The translations under genes were made by a program, and so were the position numbers. Positions 24,674 through 36,189 of a stretch of 64,000 bases of DNA are shown here, piece after piece. Every line of letters begins with the position of its first letter. Position 1 is the first letter of the stretch. The notes beneath the pieces were generated by a model. The model saw only the letters and a program-made list of their open reading frames with translations, was not told the origin of the DNA and made no database searches. The DNA is from Tragulus kanchil (lineage: Eukaryota > Chordata > Mammalia > Artiodactyla > Tragulidae). Location: the NCBI GenBank assembly GCA_022376925.1, contig JAIOJX010000025.1:143055301-143119300 (forward strand). Direction: 5' to 3'.

Positions 24674-26838
24674 TGCATAGGTGGAATTTCAGTCAGTAGA
24701 ATGAGGAGGGAAGCAGACAGCATAATCATTTATTAAAAAAATCAGCCACCTTCTTATATATGGGATAGTTCTTAGTTTATTCTTTGGGATTTACATTTTA
24801 AATGATTAAGGCTCCAGTAGGATATCATGAAACCTCATTAACAAAGACATATCTTCAGGCCTCTACCTGAAGGAAAAGTGGTGATTTTTCTGCCTCATAG
24901 CCCTCAGTTTAAATACCGGCTGATTTGTTTTATCTTTGCTTACTTGAAAGTATTTCAGTCACATTAATGCAGCTTTTAACTATAGAAACTGACAAAATAC
25001 AAAATCAAGTTTTTAGCTATATCTTAAACAAACCAGAACATTTTTCATTTATGAAGCTTCTACCTGCCATGATATTGTGTAATATATTAGTGGTTAACTA
25101 AGGGCTTTTCTTGATCCTAAGGTAAGAGGGGATAAACAAACCTCTGTGATTTTGCAGTTCATTATGAAAAGTACCAGCAGACTTGTTTTAAACAGATGTG
25201 GTATCTCTAGCTGCTGCTTTGAAGTAGGAAGCTGAGAGTAATAGGGGTGGCAGAGACGATTCATTCTCACTGTACATATAAGGACTACTCAGAGCATTCT
25301 CCCACTGCCTTCCCAATCACTGATGAGATGATAATAGCATTACGGATTAGGAAGCAATTTGCAACAATGTTAGGCAACCGTATCATAAAAAGCAATATTG
25401 ATGTATAAAAGAATTAGGTAAACTTAGTCAATGAAGCGTAACGTCTCATTCATATTAACCTCCAGCAGGGCTCTCACAGTCCCAGGCATTGATCCAATCA
25501 TTTGCTTGCCTAAGTGTTTTCCACCTTCTGTGTAATTGCTCTTTTCTGAAACACCCACTGTCTTCTTTAGTAATACTTTGTATTCTCTCTTTTATGTGGC
25601 TATCCTAAGAGAATGATATGGTGGGCTATTTGCTGAAAAGACAGTACTGAAGCAAAGTTGTATACTACAAAAGCATGCAGAAAAAAAAAAATGTGGGATT
25701 TTTCTTCCATGTCTGCATGGAAGGGTTACTTTAAGCACAGTTTTCTTTTTAAGAAATTAAATGCATAGGTGGAATTTCAGTCAGTAGAATGAGGAGAGAA
25801 GCAGACAGCATAATCATTTATTAAAAAAATCAGCCACCTTCTTATATATGGGATAGTTCTTAGTTTATTCTTTGGGATTTACATTTTAAATGATTAAGGC
25901 TCCAGTAGGATATCATGAAACCTCATTAACAAAGACATATCTTCAGGCCTCTACCTGAAGGAAAAGTGGTGATTTTTCTGCCTCATAGCCCTCAGTTTAA
26001 ATACCGGCTGATTTGTTTTATCTTTGCTTACTTGAAAGTATTTCAGTCACATTAATGCAGCTTTTAACTATAGAAACTGACAAAATACAAAATCAAGTTT
26101 TTAGCTATATCTTAAACAAACCAGAACATTTTTCATTTATGAAGCTTCTACCTGCCATGATATTGTGTAATATATTAGTGGTTAACTAAGGGCTTTTCTT
26201 GATCCTAAGGTAAGAGGGGATAAACAAACCTCTGTGATTTTGCAGTTCATTATGAAAAGTACCAGCAGACTTGTTTTAAACAGATGTGGTATCTCTAGCT
26301 GCTGCTTTGAAGTAGGAAGCTGAGAGTAATAGGGGTGGCAGAGACGATTCATTCTCACTGTACATATAAGGACTACTCAGAGCATTCTCCCACTGCCTTC
26401 CCAATCACTGATGAGATGATAATAGCATTACGGATTAGGAAGCAATTTGCAACAATGTTAGGCAACCGTATCATAAAAAGCAATATTGATGTATAAAAGA
26501 ATTAGGTAAACTTAGTCAATGAAGCGTAACGTCTCATTCATATTAACCTCCAGCAGGGCTCTCACAGTCCCAGGCATTGATCCAATCATTTGCTTGCCTA
26601 AGTGTTTTCCACCTTCTGTGTAATTGCTCTTTTCTGAAACACCCACTGTCTTCTTTAGTAATACTTTGTATTCTCTCTTTTATGTGGCTATCCTAAGAGA
26701 ATGATATGGTGGGCTATTTGCTGAAAAGACAGTACTGAAGCAAAGTTGTATACTACAAAAGCATGCAGAAAAAAAAAAAAAATGTGGGATTTTTTTCTTC
26801 CACTTGTCTCAGACATGGAAGGGTTACTTTAAGCACAG
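24674..26838 (+). repeat. direct duplication D9 (24674-25740 / 25762-26838), offset 1088 at start, 1098 at end
   Basis: 'tgcataggtggaatttc' at 24674 restarts at 25762; both run to 'ctttaagcacag'. Copies differ near the end of copy 1: shorter A-run (25680), shorter T-run (25699) and 'tgtctgcatgg' in place of a longer 'cttgtctcagacatgg'. Confidence 0.94.
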
Positions 26839-27577
26839 AAATTTTATTGACTTTATAGGATAGTGAGACCTCCAAGGAATCTAAACCCTTTAGATGTTGG
26901 GTTAAAGGAGAATGCTGGGGTGTGTGTGTATGACTTTTTAGGAATGTGTGGTTTTCTCTTGCTAGCTTACATTTTTATCCCAAAGTTGACTATATACCAA
27001 CCAATGTTTTTCATTGCTACTTCCATGATAAACAGTAGATATTCAATAATATTTTATAAGCAACAGTGAGCAAGCATTCAAGTCCATGAAAAAGAAAAGA
27101 CATTGTCATAGTGAAGGAGAAATTTTCATCTAGGTGAATTTGAGAATATAAGAGAAGAGGATTTGAGAGACCACTATAGATTCCAGTGAGAAGGAAAGGT
27201 TTCCTATCCTGACTTCTGTAAAAATATAAAGAATTGTTATCATGTCTCTCATTGATCTACCATATCATCTACCACGGTAAATGATAAATCTACCATCAGA
27301 ACTTGCATGAAAGTGGTTAAGGGTAATAAGTCAAGATTTATTGACAGACACATTGACATCCAAAGACAAAGCAATTATAAAGAAACACAAAAGCAAGTAT
27401 TCAAACATTTTCCCTCAGTATATAAGTTTCCTCTAATTCATCTGGGACAGGAGAAGCTCTAAATGCTGGAGAAGAAAAAGTGAACCAAGTCTCTTCTACT
27501 AAAGTGTTAAAAATAATATGTCATAAACTATCTTTTTATTTATATATCTATTGATCTATTTATTTAAGCTTATAAAA

Positions 27578-27705
27578 AACAGGCATTTATTCTCTCATTT
27601 CTAGAGGCTGAAAGTCTGATGTCAGGGTGCCAGCATGGTTGGGAAAAGGCTCTCTTCCAGACTTCAGGCATCTTATTTCCTCACCTGGCAAAAGATGCTT
27701 CCACA
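27578..27705 (-). mobile_element. MLT1-type LTR fragment (old mammalian MaLR)
   Basis: The plus strand shows the typical reversed 3' half of an MLT1 LTR: 'tttattctctcatttctagaggctg', 'agtctgatgtcagggtgccagcatggttggg'. Only about 130 bp are recognisable. It is followed by a short 'ccaccagggaagccct' (27712-27727), the reversed start of a CHR-like SINE. A 65-residue minus frame covers it and is not a gene. Confidence 0.65.
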
Positions 27706-27879
27706 GTGTTTCCACCAGGGAAGCCCTACTTAATTTTTTATAATCAAACTTTGAAACAAATATCAAATATATAAATAATAGCATTGAATGTTTTGAAGAA
27801 TATAATCATTCAAGAAGAAAGTTATAAGTATTCAGTTTTTAAAATTATGATAATCAATTTCACAGCATAAAACATTTAC

Positions 27880-28029
27880 GGGGACTTCCCTGGTGGTCCA
27901 GTGGCTAAGACTTTGAGTTCCCAATGTGGGGGCCCAGGTTCAATCCTTGGTCAGAGAACTAGATCCCACATGCCTCAACTAAAGCCCAATGCAAATAAAT
28001 AAAAACAATAAATGTAAAAAAAAAAAAAT
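27880..28029 (+). mobile_element. short tRNA-derived SINE (CHR-2/SINE2-type)
   Basis: 'ggggacttccctggtggtccagtgg', 'ggttcaatccttggtcagagaact', 'agatcccacatgcc', and an A-rich tail. The body lacks the hairpin section of the other CHR-like SINEs, so it belongs to a different subfamily. Confidence 0.88.
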
Positions 28030-28272
28030 TACAAAAGCCTTTTCATAATCTGCTCTGCCACCAATGTACCACAGTGGTTTTCACAGGAAAACATCAGAAT
28101 GAATGGAGACTATCTGTCATACACTGACTATATTTTGAACATTCTCTCTTAATAAGGGAAAATACCAGTACAAGATAACCTACTTACTTTTTTGTCATTT
28201 GCAAAATATTTGATATCCTGAATTTCTCATCATAAAGAACAAAAATCAGTTTCTCAGATTAAAATATAGATG

Positions 28273-28551
28273 AGGGACTTCCCCTGTGGTCCAGTGGGTA
28301 AGGACTCCACCTTACAGTGCAAGGGACGCCGGTTCGATCACTGGCCTGGGAAGACCCCACGTGGCAGCAGAGCAGCTGGATGGATGTGTCTAATTACTGA
28401 GCCAGGGCTCTGGGGCACATGCGCCCAGAGCCGGTGCTCTGCAAGGAGAGAGGCCACTGCGATGGGAGGCCCACACGGGCCAAAGAACAAATACGGATGA
28501 AAATAAATGAATGAAAGACCAAAAAAAGTGGCCAAAAATTAATATATATAT
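28273..28551 (+). mobile_element. CHR-like tRNA-derived SINE with hairpin body and 9-bp target-site duplication
   Basis: 'gggacttcccctgtggtccagtgg' head, B-box-like 'ggttcgatcac' (28331), hairpin body around 28407-28440, 'gggaggcccacacgggccaaagaaca' and an AAAT-rich tail. ATATAGATG occurs at 28264-28272 and 28552-28560. Frames of 60-76 residues across it are spurious. Confidence 0.92.
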
Positions 28552-30202
28552 ATATAGATGCATAGATTATAGGCAAATTCCTTTCTAGTCAAAATTTCTA
28601 TATGCTTTGATCAGTGGGTTCAGTTAAATGTACTTCTCTCTCTCACTCTCCTCCAACAACCAGATCTACTTACAGAACAGACACAATGAGTACCACCGAT
28701 CTCCTATTAATTACTTAAATAATTATCTATTTTTAAACTTTTTCTTATAGTTGTTTCGTCCTCTAGATCTTTTGCCTCCAAACATCAATGCTTGTTGGAG
28801 TCTTAAGTGTGCATGCTCTTTAAAGGATCTTTTTTTTGTAACTCTTAATTTCTTCACTTTGTATTGGGGCATAGACAATTAACAATGTTGTGATAGTTTC
28901 AGGTCAACAGTGAAGGGACTCAGTCATACATATACATGCATCCATTCTCTCCCAAGTCCCTTCCCATCCAGGCTAGCACAAAACACTAAGCAAAGTAATT
29001 TTTAAGTAATAAAATATACAGAAACAAGATTTAAGCCTGCGTTAAAGTTGTAACTGAGAAAGTCTTTAGGTAATTAAAAAATTGAGAACATATACCTGAA
29101 TTAATGAAGAGATCTGCGAAAATTGCTTAAGTAATTTTGAAACAAGATGGCCTAACTTAGATACACAAAAGGATTCTTAAACCAGAGTTTCACCTCATTT
29201 TCCATTTCAACATATTTATCCCACATTTCCTCCTTTTTTTATCTTCACTTATGCAATAGAGAATTTTATAGGGAAGAACAGGGAGTATAATGCATTTAGT
29301 ACAGGAAAAATATCAATTGCTTAAAAATGCGAAGTGAGGGAAGAAATCAATTGTGAGTAAACAGTGCAGAACAAAATCTCTTGACCTTGTCAGATGCTTT
29401 ATGGGAGAGACCCTTCAATCAGAAATGTGCTGATGCTAAATTATCACAGGATTTGATCTATCCTCTAATAACTGAAAACTTCCACTCCTGCAAGAGAAAC
29501 CAGGCTGTTTTCTGAACAGCCACTAATTTTTCAGTGGAAATTTAGTACTGAAGAGATCGCACGTTTATCCACTAAGATTTGCCTTCGTATTTTATGGGTC
29601 ATCACATGCCACATTAGGCTCTGATTGGAAATGACCACACTGTGTTTTGAGGCACACTATTTTGTGATGTGCAATGGCAATTCTTAAAGATGCCATATAT
29701 AGTGTAACATATTACCTTCAGTATAATTCTTTTAAATATCAGAGTGTGTGAAAAACTTAACCGTAAACAGAAATAAATGCTCTAACTGAAGCGTCGAGGC
29801 TCTATCTTAGTTGCCTACATCTTGCCTATAAAGAAAATAGTGGTTTCAAATTCACCAGGTAATTTGTATAGGGACATAAAAGGGACATAAAAATAAAGAG
29901 TATAATAATTAAAAATTATACTCAAATTTTTTATTTAGTTTTATTTAAGCAACATACTCTGTGTTTTTTAATGAGAGTTTTAAAACATTTCTTATCCTAA
30001 AATTGTTTCTGAATAGTCGAATTATCTGAAGCAAATCTCAAGTTGATAATTTATGTGAATATATAATGAAAAGATTCAAGATGATTTTGTTGGGTATTAA
30101 AATAACTAGTCTAGAGATTCCTAAGAAATGTAAAATGACCTTTATTTGAAGCTTTAATTCCTATTTACCTCATTAAGAGCCCTTTTTTTCGACTCAGATA
30201 TG
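28552..30202. other. unassigned DNA around an L1 tail fragment
   Basis: Apart from the L1 piece at 28840-29002 I recognise nothing; there are no long frames. Confidence 0.5.
28840..29002 (-). mobile_element. L1 3' UTR fragment, ruminant type
   Basis: The plus strand reads as a reversed ruminant L1 3' end: 'tattggggcatagacaattaacaatg', 'tagtttcaggtcaacagtgaaggg', 'actcagtcatacatatacatgcatcc', 'ttcccatccaggctagcac'. Confidence 0.85.
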
Positions 30203-30741
30203 AAATTAAAGATGCCTGCTCCTTGGAAGGAAAGCTATGACAAACCTAGACAGCATACTATAAAGCAGAGACATCATTTTGCCAAAAAAGGTCCATCTAG
30301 TCAAAGCTATGGTTTTTCCAGTAGTCCTGTAGGATGCAAGAGCTGGACCATAAGAAAGGCTGAGGACTGAAGAATTAGTGAATCTGAACTGTGGTGCTGG
30401 AGAAGACTCTTGAGAGTCCCTTGGAGAATAAGGAGATCAAACCAGCCAATCCCAAAGGAAATCAACCCTGAATATTCATTGGCATGAATGATGCTGAAGC
30501 TGAAGCTCCATTACTTTGGCCACCTAATGCAAACACCTGGCTCAGTGGAAAAGATCATGATGCTGGGAAAGATTGATGGTAGGAGAAGGGGACGACAGAG
30601 GATGAAATGGTTGGATGGCATCACTGATCCAATGGACACGAGTTTGAATGAACTCTGAAGACAGCAAGCACAGGAAAGCCTGGCATGTTGCAGTCCATGG
30701 GTCACAAAGAGTCAGACATGACTTAGTGACTGAATAACATG
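30203..30741 (+). pseudogene. BovB (RTE) 3' end, C-terminal region and 3' UTR
   Basis: From 'gaaattaaagatgcctgctccttgg' through 'gacaaacctagacagcatac', 'ggaaatcaaccctgaatattcattgg', 'ggatggcatcactgatcc' and 'gggtcacaaagagtcagacatgac'. These are standard BovB C-terminal and 3' UTR landmarks. The frame is broken. A minus-strand 64-residue frame (30511-30705) is antisense. Confidence 0.93.
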
Positions 30742-31271
30742 CATATTTAAGAGGAAAATGACAGAATATATATTAATTATAAAACCACGTTAACAAAAAA
30801 TACAGAAAGAAAACCTTGAAAGTATTGTCTAGTATTAAAAGCAGATTCTAAACAGTACTATCCTCTATTAGCTGAAAAACATAACAGGTTTAAAAAATTT
30901 AGGATTGTCCATGTATATAAATCTAGTTTACTTGCACACTCAATAAGCATTCAGTAGCTACTTTGAGCACTTACTAGCCACAAGATTTATGCAGGATGCT
31001 AAAAACACAGTGAAGAATTAAAGTTTCTGCCTTCACAGAATCAGTGTGGAAGTAGACAAGTTTGTTAAGTGTAGTTTTTACCATACTTGACATAGGCATG
31101 AGAGTACATATAGATGCTTCACATCTAGCCTCTCAGAAAGGGTTTGGGTCTACTCTCAGGAAGTGACTTTTGCAATAAAACTTGAAATATGGTAAAAGTC
31201 TTTAAGTAGGAAAGTGACATGATCTTTTTCTTCTTTACACAAAATTCTATTAAGAGCCCTTTTTTCGACTC
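30742..31271. other. unassigned AT-rich DNA (repeated at 31818-32429)
   Basis: No gene or repeat recognised between the BovB end and the next copy. Confidence 0.5.
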
Positions 31272-31817
31272 AGATATGAAATTAAAGATGCCTGCTCCTT
31301 GGAAGGAAAGCTATGACAAACCTAGACAGCATACTATAAAGCAGAGACATCATTTTGCCAAAAAAGGTCCATCTAGTCAAAGCTATGGTTTTTCCAGTAG
31401 TCCTGTAGGATGCAAGAGCTGGACCATAAGAAAGGCTGAGGACTGAAGAATTAGTGAATCTGAACTGTGGTGCTGGAGAAGACTCTTGAGAGTCCCTTGG
31501 AGAATAAGGAGATCAAACCAGCCAATCCCAAAGGAAATCAACCCTGAATATTCATTGGCATGAATGATGCTGAAGCTGAAGCTCCATTACTTTGGCCACC
31601 TAATGCAAACACCTGGCTCAGTGGAAAAGATCATGATGCTGGGAAAGATTGATGGTAGGAGAAGGGGACGACAGAGGATGAAATGGTTGGATGGCATCAC
31701 TGATCCAATGGACACGAGTTTGAATGAACTCTGAAGACAGCAAGCACAGGAAAGCCTGGCATGTTGCAGTCCATGGGTCACAAAGAGTCAGACATGACTT
31801 AGTGACTGAATAACATG
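31272..31817 (+). pseudogene. BovB 3' end (second copy through D10)
   Basis: Duplicate of 30203-30741. The 75-residue frame at 31219-31446 is a chance frame entering it. Confidence 0.92.
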
Positions 31818-32429
31818 CATATTTAAGAGGAAAATGACAGAATATATATTAATTATAAAACCACGTTAACAAAAAATACAGAAAGAAAACCTTGAAAGTA
31901 TTGTCTAGTATTAAAAGCAGATTCTAAACAGTACTATCCTCTATTAGCTGAAAAACATAACAGGTTTAAAAAATTTAGGATTGTCCATGTATATAAATCT
32001 AGTTTACTTGCACACTCAATAAGCATTCAGTAGCTACTTTGAGCACTTACTAGCCACAAGATTTATGCAGGATGCTAAAAACACAGTGAAGAATTAAAGT
32101 TTCTGCCTTCACAGAATCAGTGTGGAAGTAGACAAGTTTGTTAAGTGTAGTTTTTACCATACTTGACATAGGCATGAGAGTACATATAGATGCTTCACAT
32201 CTAGCCTCTCAGAAAGGGTTTGGGTCTACTCTCAGGAAGTGACTTTTGCAATAAAACTTGAAATATGGTAAAAGTCTTTAAGTAGGAAAGTGACATGATC
32301 TTTTTCTTCTTTACACAACTAAAGAACTTCAAAGGAAATACTTGAACAGTGGTGACTTTTTAAAGTCAAATCATATCTTTACAAAAGTAATATGTAACAT
32401 ATGGAAGAGGCAAGTAAAAAAGATACTTA

Positions 32430-32984
32430 AGATCCCAAATTATTAGAGAAATATGAATCAAAAGTACATAGAGGCACCAACTTACACCAGTCAGAATGAC
32501 CATTATTAAAAAGTCAACAAATAACAAAGCCTGAAGAGGATATAGAGTAAAGGGAATCTTCCTACACTCTAAGTGGAAATGTAAATTGGTTTAGCCACTA
32601 TGAAGAGTAATATGGAGGGTTTTAAAAAACTGAAAATGGGGCTACCAAATAATTCAACAATCCTACTCCTGGGCATAATATTCAGAGAAAACTAATTTGA
32701 AAAGATACATGCATTCCAAAGTTCATTGTATAATTTACAATAAACAAGGTATGAAACAACATGAATGACCACTGATAGATGAATGGATAAGGATGTAATA
32801 TATATACACGCGCACACATACACACACACACAATGGAATATTACTTGCCCATAAAATGAATAAAATAATGTCATTTGCAGCAACATGGATGGACCTAGAG
32901 ATTATCATACTAAGTGAAGTAAGTCAGAAAGAGAAAGACAAGTAACATATGATATCACTTATATGTTGAATTTAAATATGACTC
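32430..32984 (+). mobile_element. L1 ORF2 end, interrupted by a BovB insertion
   Basis: Landmarks: 'gagaaatatgaatcaaaa', 'caacttacaccagtcagaatgacc', 'gcataatattcagagaaaac', 'atggaatattacttgccc', 'gcagcaacatggatggacctagag', 'ctaagtgaagtaagtcagaaag', 'atatgatatcacttatatg'. The L1 stops where BovB sequence begins, and its 3' terminus reappears after the BovB at 35121. No intact frame. Confidence 0.9.
32797..32832 (+). repeat. TA/CA microsatellite inside L1 (interrupted allele)
   Basis: TATATATACACGCGCACACATACACAC-type tract. In the second copy (33913-33946) the same site is a pure CA run. Confidence 0.9.
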
Positions 32985-33389
32985 AATATGCCAGCAAATT
33001 TGGAAAACTCTGCAGTGGCCACAGGACTACAAAAGGTCAGTTTTCATTCCAATCCCAAAGAAAGGAAATGCTAAAGAATGTTCAAACCACCACACAAATC
33101 CACTCATTTCACATGCTAGCAAGGTATTTCTCAAAATGCTGAAAGCTAGACTTCAACACTATGTGAACTGAGAAGTTTCAGATGTACAAGATGGATTTAG
33201 AAAGGCAGAGGAACCAGAGATCAAATTGCAAACATCCTCTGTAAAATAGAAAACCAATAGAATTCCAGAAAAACATCTACTTCTGCTTCACTAACTATGC
33301 TAAAGGCTTTGAGTGTGTGCACCATAACAAACCATGTAAAATGCGTAAAGAGATGGAAATACCAAACCACCTTACTTGCCTCCTGAGAA
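32985..33389 (+). pseudogene. BovB fragment cut at the D11 junction
   Basis: 'gccagcaaatttggaaaactctgcagtggcc' through 'accaccttacttgcctcctgagaa'; the full version starts at 34100. Confidence 0.9.
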
Positions 33390-33547
33390 GTACTTTGCAA
33401 AGTAAAAGAGTAAAGTGACATGATCCTTACACAACTAAAGAACTTCAAAGGAAATACTTGAACAGTGGTGACTTTTTAAAGTCAAATCATATCTTTACAA
33501 AAGTAATATGTAACATATGGAAGAGGCAAGTAAAAAAGATACTTAAG

Positions 33548-33913
33548 ATCCCAAATTATTAGAGAAATATGAATCAAAAGTACATAGAGGCACCAACTTA
33601 CACCAGTCAGAATGACCATTATTAAAAAGTCAACAAATAACAAAGCCTGAAGAGGATATAGAGTAAAGGGAATCTTCCTACACTCTAAGTGGAAATGTAA
33701 ATTGGTTTAGCCACTATGAAGAGTAATATGGAGGGTTTTAAAAAACTGAAAATGGGGCTACCAAATAATTCAACAATCCTACTCCTGGGCATAATATTCA
33801 GAGAAAACTAATTTGAAACGATACATGCATTCCAAAGTTCATTGTATAATTTACAATAAACAAGGTATGAAACAACATGAATGACCACTGATAGATGAAT
33901 GGATAAGGATGTA

Positions 33914-33946
<33 letters not shown>

Positions 33947-34099
33947 ATGGAATATTACTTGCCCATAAAATGAATAAAATAATGTCATTTGCAGCAACAT
34001 GGATGGACCTAGAGATTATCATACTAAGTGAAGTAAGTCAGAAAGAGAAAGACAAGTAACATATGATATCACTTATATGTTGAATTTAAATATGACTCA
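33548..34099 (+). mobile_element. L1 ORF2 end (second copy through D11)
   Basis: Duplicate of 32430-32984, with a pure CA microsatellite at 33913-33946. Confidence 0.9.
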
Positions 34100-35120
34100 A
34101 TATGCCAGCAAATTTGGAAAACTCTGCAGTGGCCACAGGACTACAAAAGGTCAGTTTTCATTCCAATCCCAAAGAAAGGAAATGCTAAAGAATGTTCAAA
34201 CCACCACACAAATCCACTCATTTCACATGCTAGCAAGGTATTTCTCAAAATGCTGAAAGCTAGACTTCAACACTATGTGAACTGAGAAGTTTCAGATGTA
34301 CAAGATGGATTTAGAAAGGCAGAGGAACCAGAGATCAAATTGCAAACATCCTCTGTAAAATAGAAAAACCAAGAGAATTCCAGAAAAACATCTACTTCTG
34401 CTTCACTAACTATGCTAAAGGCTTTGAGTGTGTGCACCATAACAAACCATGTAAAATGCGTAAAGAGATGGAAATACCAAACCACCTTACTTGCCTCCTG
34501 AGAAACTTGTATGCAGGACAAGAAGCGACAGTTAGAACCGGACATGGAACAATGTGCTGGTTCCAAATCGGGAAAAGTATACATCAAGGCTGTATATCAT
34601 CACCCAGCTTATTTAACGTTGATGCAGTGTACATCATGTTAAATACTGGTCTGGATGAAGCACAAGCTGGAATCAAAGTTGCCTGGTGGAGTATCAACGA
34701 TCTCAGATATGCAGAAGATACCATGCTAATGGGAGAAAGTGAAGAGGAACTAAAGAGCCTCTTGATAAGTGTGAAAGAGGGGAGTGAAAAAGCTGGCCTA
34801 AAATTCAACATTCAAAAAACTAAGATCATGGTTTCTGATCCTGTCACAGCATTGCAAATAGATGAGGAAAGAGTGGAAACAGTAACAGATTTCATTTTCT
34901 TGGATTCCAAAATCACTGAGGATCTGGGACTGCAGCCATGAAATCAAAAGACACTTGCTTCGCAGAAGAAAGGCTATGACAGACCTAGAAAGCATATTAA
35001 AAAAGCAGAGGCATCACTTTTCTGACAAGGTCCACGTAGTTAAATTTATGGTTTTCCCAGAAGTCCTATATGTGAGAGTTGGACCATAAAGAAGGCTGAG
35101 TGCCCCAAAATTGCTGCTTT
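34100..35120 (+). pseudogene. BovB (RTE) reverse transcriptase remnant with a 169-residue open stretch
   Basis: The longest preserved protein stretch of the window lies at 34432-34941. It reads as an RTE reverse-transcriptase palm: 'LTCLLRNLYAGQEATVRT', 'IHQGCISSPSLFN' (the QGC-SP motif, residues about 50-62), 'LRYAEDTMLMGES' (the catalytic box, residues about 91-103) and 'AGLKFNIQKTKIM'. The box is YAED instead of YADD, which should abolish polymerase activity. The region upstream (34100-34430) and downstream (from 34942) is broken by frame changes. The element ends near 35120, where L1 sequence resumes. Retrotransposon relic, not a host gene. Confidence 0.93.
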
Positions 35121-35205
35121 TGCAATCACTTTGCTGTATAGCAGAAATGAACACAAAACTGTGTACCAACTCTACTTAAATAAAACACATTTAAAAAATT
35201 GTACT
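35121..35205 (+). mobile_element. L1 3' terminus downstream of the inserted BovB
   Basis: 'tgcaatcactttgctgtatagcag', 'acaaaactgtgtaccaactctac' and a poly-A-like end are the ruminant L1 3' tail. They most likely complete the L1 at 33548-34099, split by BovB. Further copies lie at 36190-36275 and 37250-37335. Confidence 0.75.
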
Positions 35206-35325
35206 ATGTAGAATGATCCTTTGAACCCGTCAAAAGAAAACTTTAATCGTTTTGGGAAGCTGTTTCAAGACTAAGAATGGTCGTGGCAGTGTGCAGACAC
35301 TCAAGAACGCTTTGCGCTTCTGCTC

Positions 35326-36189
35326 AAAGCTAGACTTCAACACTATGTGAACTGAGAAGTTTCAGATGTACAAGATGGATTTAGAAAGGCAGAGGAACCA
35401 GAGATCAAATTGCAAACATCCTCTGTAAAATAGAAAACCAAGAGAATTCCAGAAAAACATCTACTTCTGCTTCACTAACTATGCTAAAGGCTTTGAGTGT
35501 GTGCACCATAACAAACCATGTAAAATGCGTAAAGAGATGGAAATACCAAACCACCTTACTTGCCTCCTGAGAAACTTGTATGCAGGACAAGAAGCGACAG
35601 TTAGAACCGGACATGGAACAATGTGCTGGTTCCAAATCGGGAAAAGTATACATCAAGGCTGTATATCATCACCCAGCTTATTTAACGTTGATGCAGTGTA
35701 CATCATGTTAAATACTGGTCTGGATGAAGCACAAGCTGGAATCAAAGTTGCCTGGTGGAGTATCAACGATCTCAGATATGCAGAAGATACCATGCTAATG
35801 GGAGAAAGTGAAGAGGAACTAAAGAGCCTCTTGATAAGTGTGAAAGAGGGGAGTGAAAAAGCTGGCCTAAAATTCAACATTCAAAAAACTAAGATCATGG
35901 TTTCTGATCCTGTCACAGCATTGCAAATAGATGAGGAAAGAGTGGAAACAGTAACAGATTTCATTTTCTTGGATTCCAAAATCACTGAGGATCTGGGACT
36001 GCAGCCATGAAATCAAAAGACACTTGCTTCGCAGAAGAAAGGCTATGACAGACCTAGAAAGCATATTAAAAAAGCAGAGGCATCACTTTTCTGACAAGGT
36101 CCACGTAGTTAAATTTATGGTTTTCCCAGAAGTCCTATATGTGAGAGTTGGACCATAAAGAAGGCTGAGTGCCCCAAAATTGCTGCTTT
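35326..36189 (+). pseudogene. BovB remnant (second copy through D12)
   Basis: Duplicate of 34256-35120, including the same 169-residue open stretch (35501-36010) with the YAED change. The identical change shows it is the same element. Confidence 0.92.

Larger units (their letters stand above)
21929..27577. other. unassigned DNA, no gene
   Basis: Contains duplications D8 and D9. Short frames at 24029-24253, 24547-24729 and 26863-27069 lack any recognisable family, splice context or codon pattern. Confidence 0.5.
30172..32318 (+). repeat. direct duplication D10 (30172-31242 / 31249-32318), offset 1077
   Basis: 'attaagagccctttttt' at 30172 restarts at 31249; both run to 'cttctttacacaa'. Six spacer bases look like a compressed 'aattcctatttacctc'. 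A T-run differs by one base (30182 versus 31259). It carries a BovB 3' end. Confidence 0.94.
32311..34504 (+). repeat. direct duplication D11 (32311-33389 / 33427-34504), offset 1116
   Basis: 'ttacacaactaaagaac' at 32311 restarts at 33427; both run to 'ttgcctcctgagaa'. The 37-bp spacer (33390-33426) aligns, with many deletions, to 32243-32310. Copies differ in a CA microsatellite and at single bases (for example 32704 A versus about 33820 C). Confidence 0.94.
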
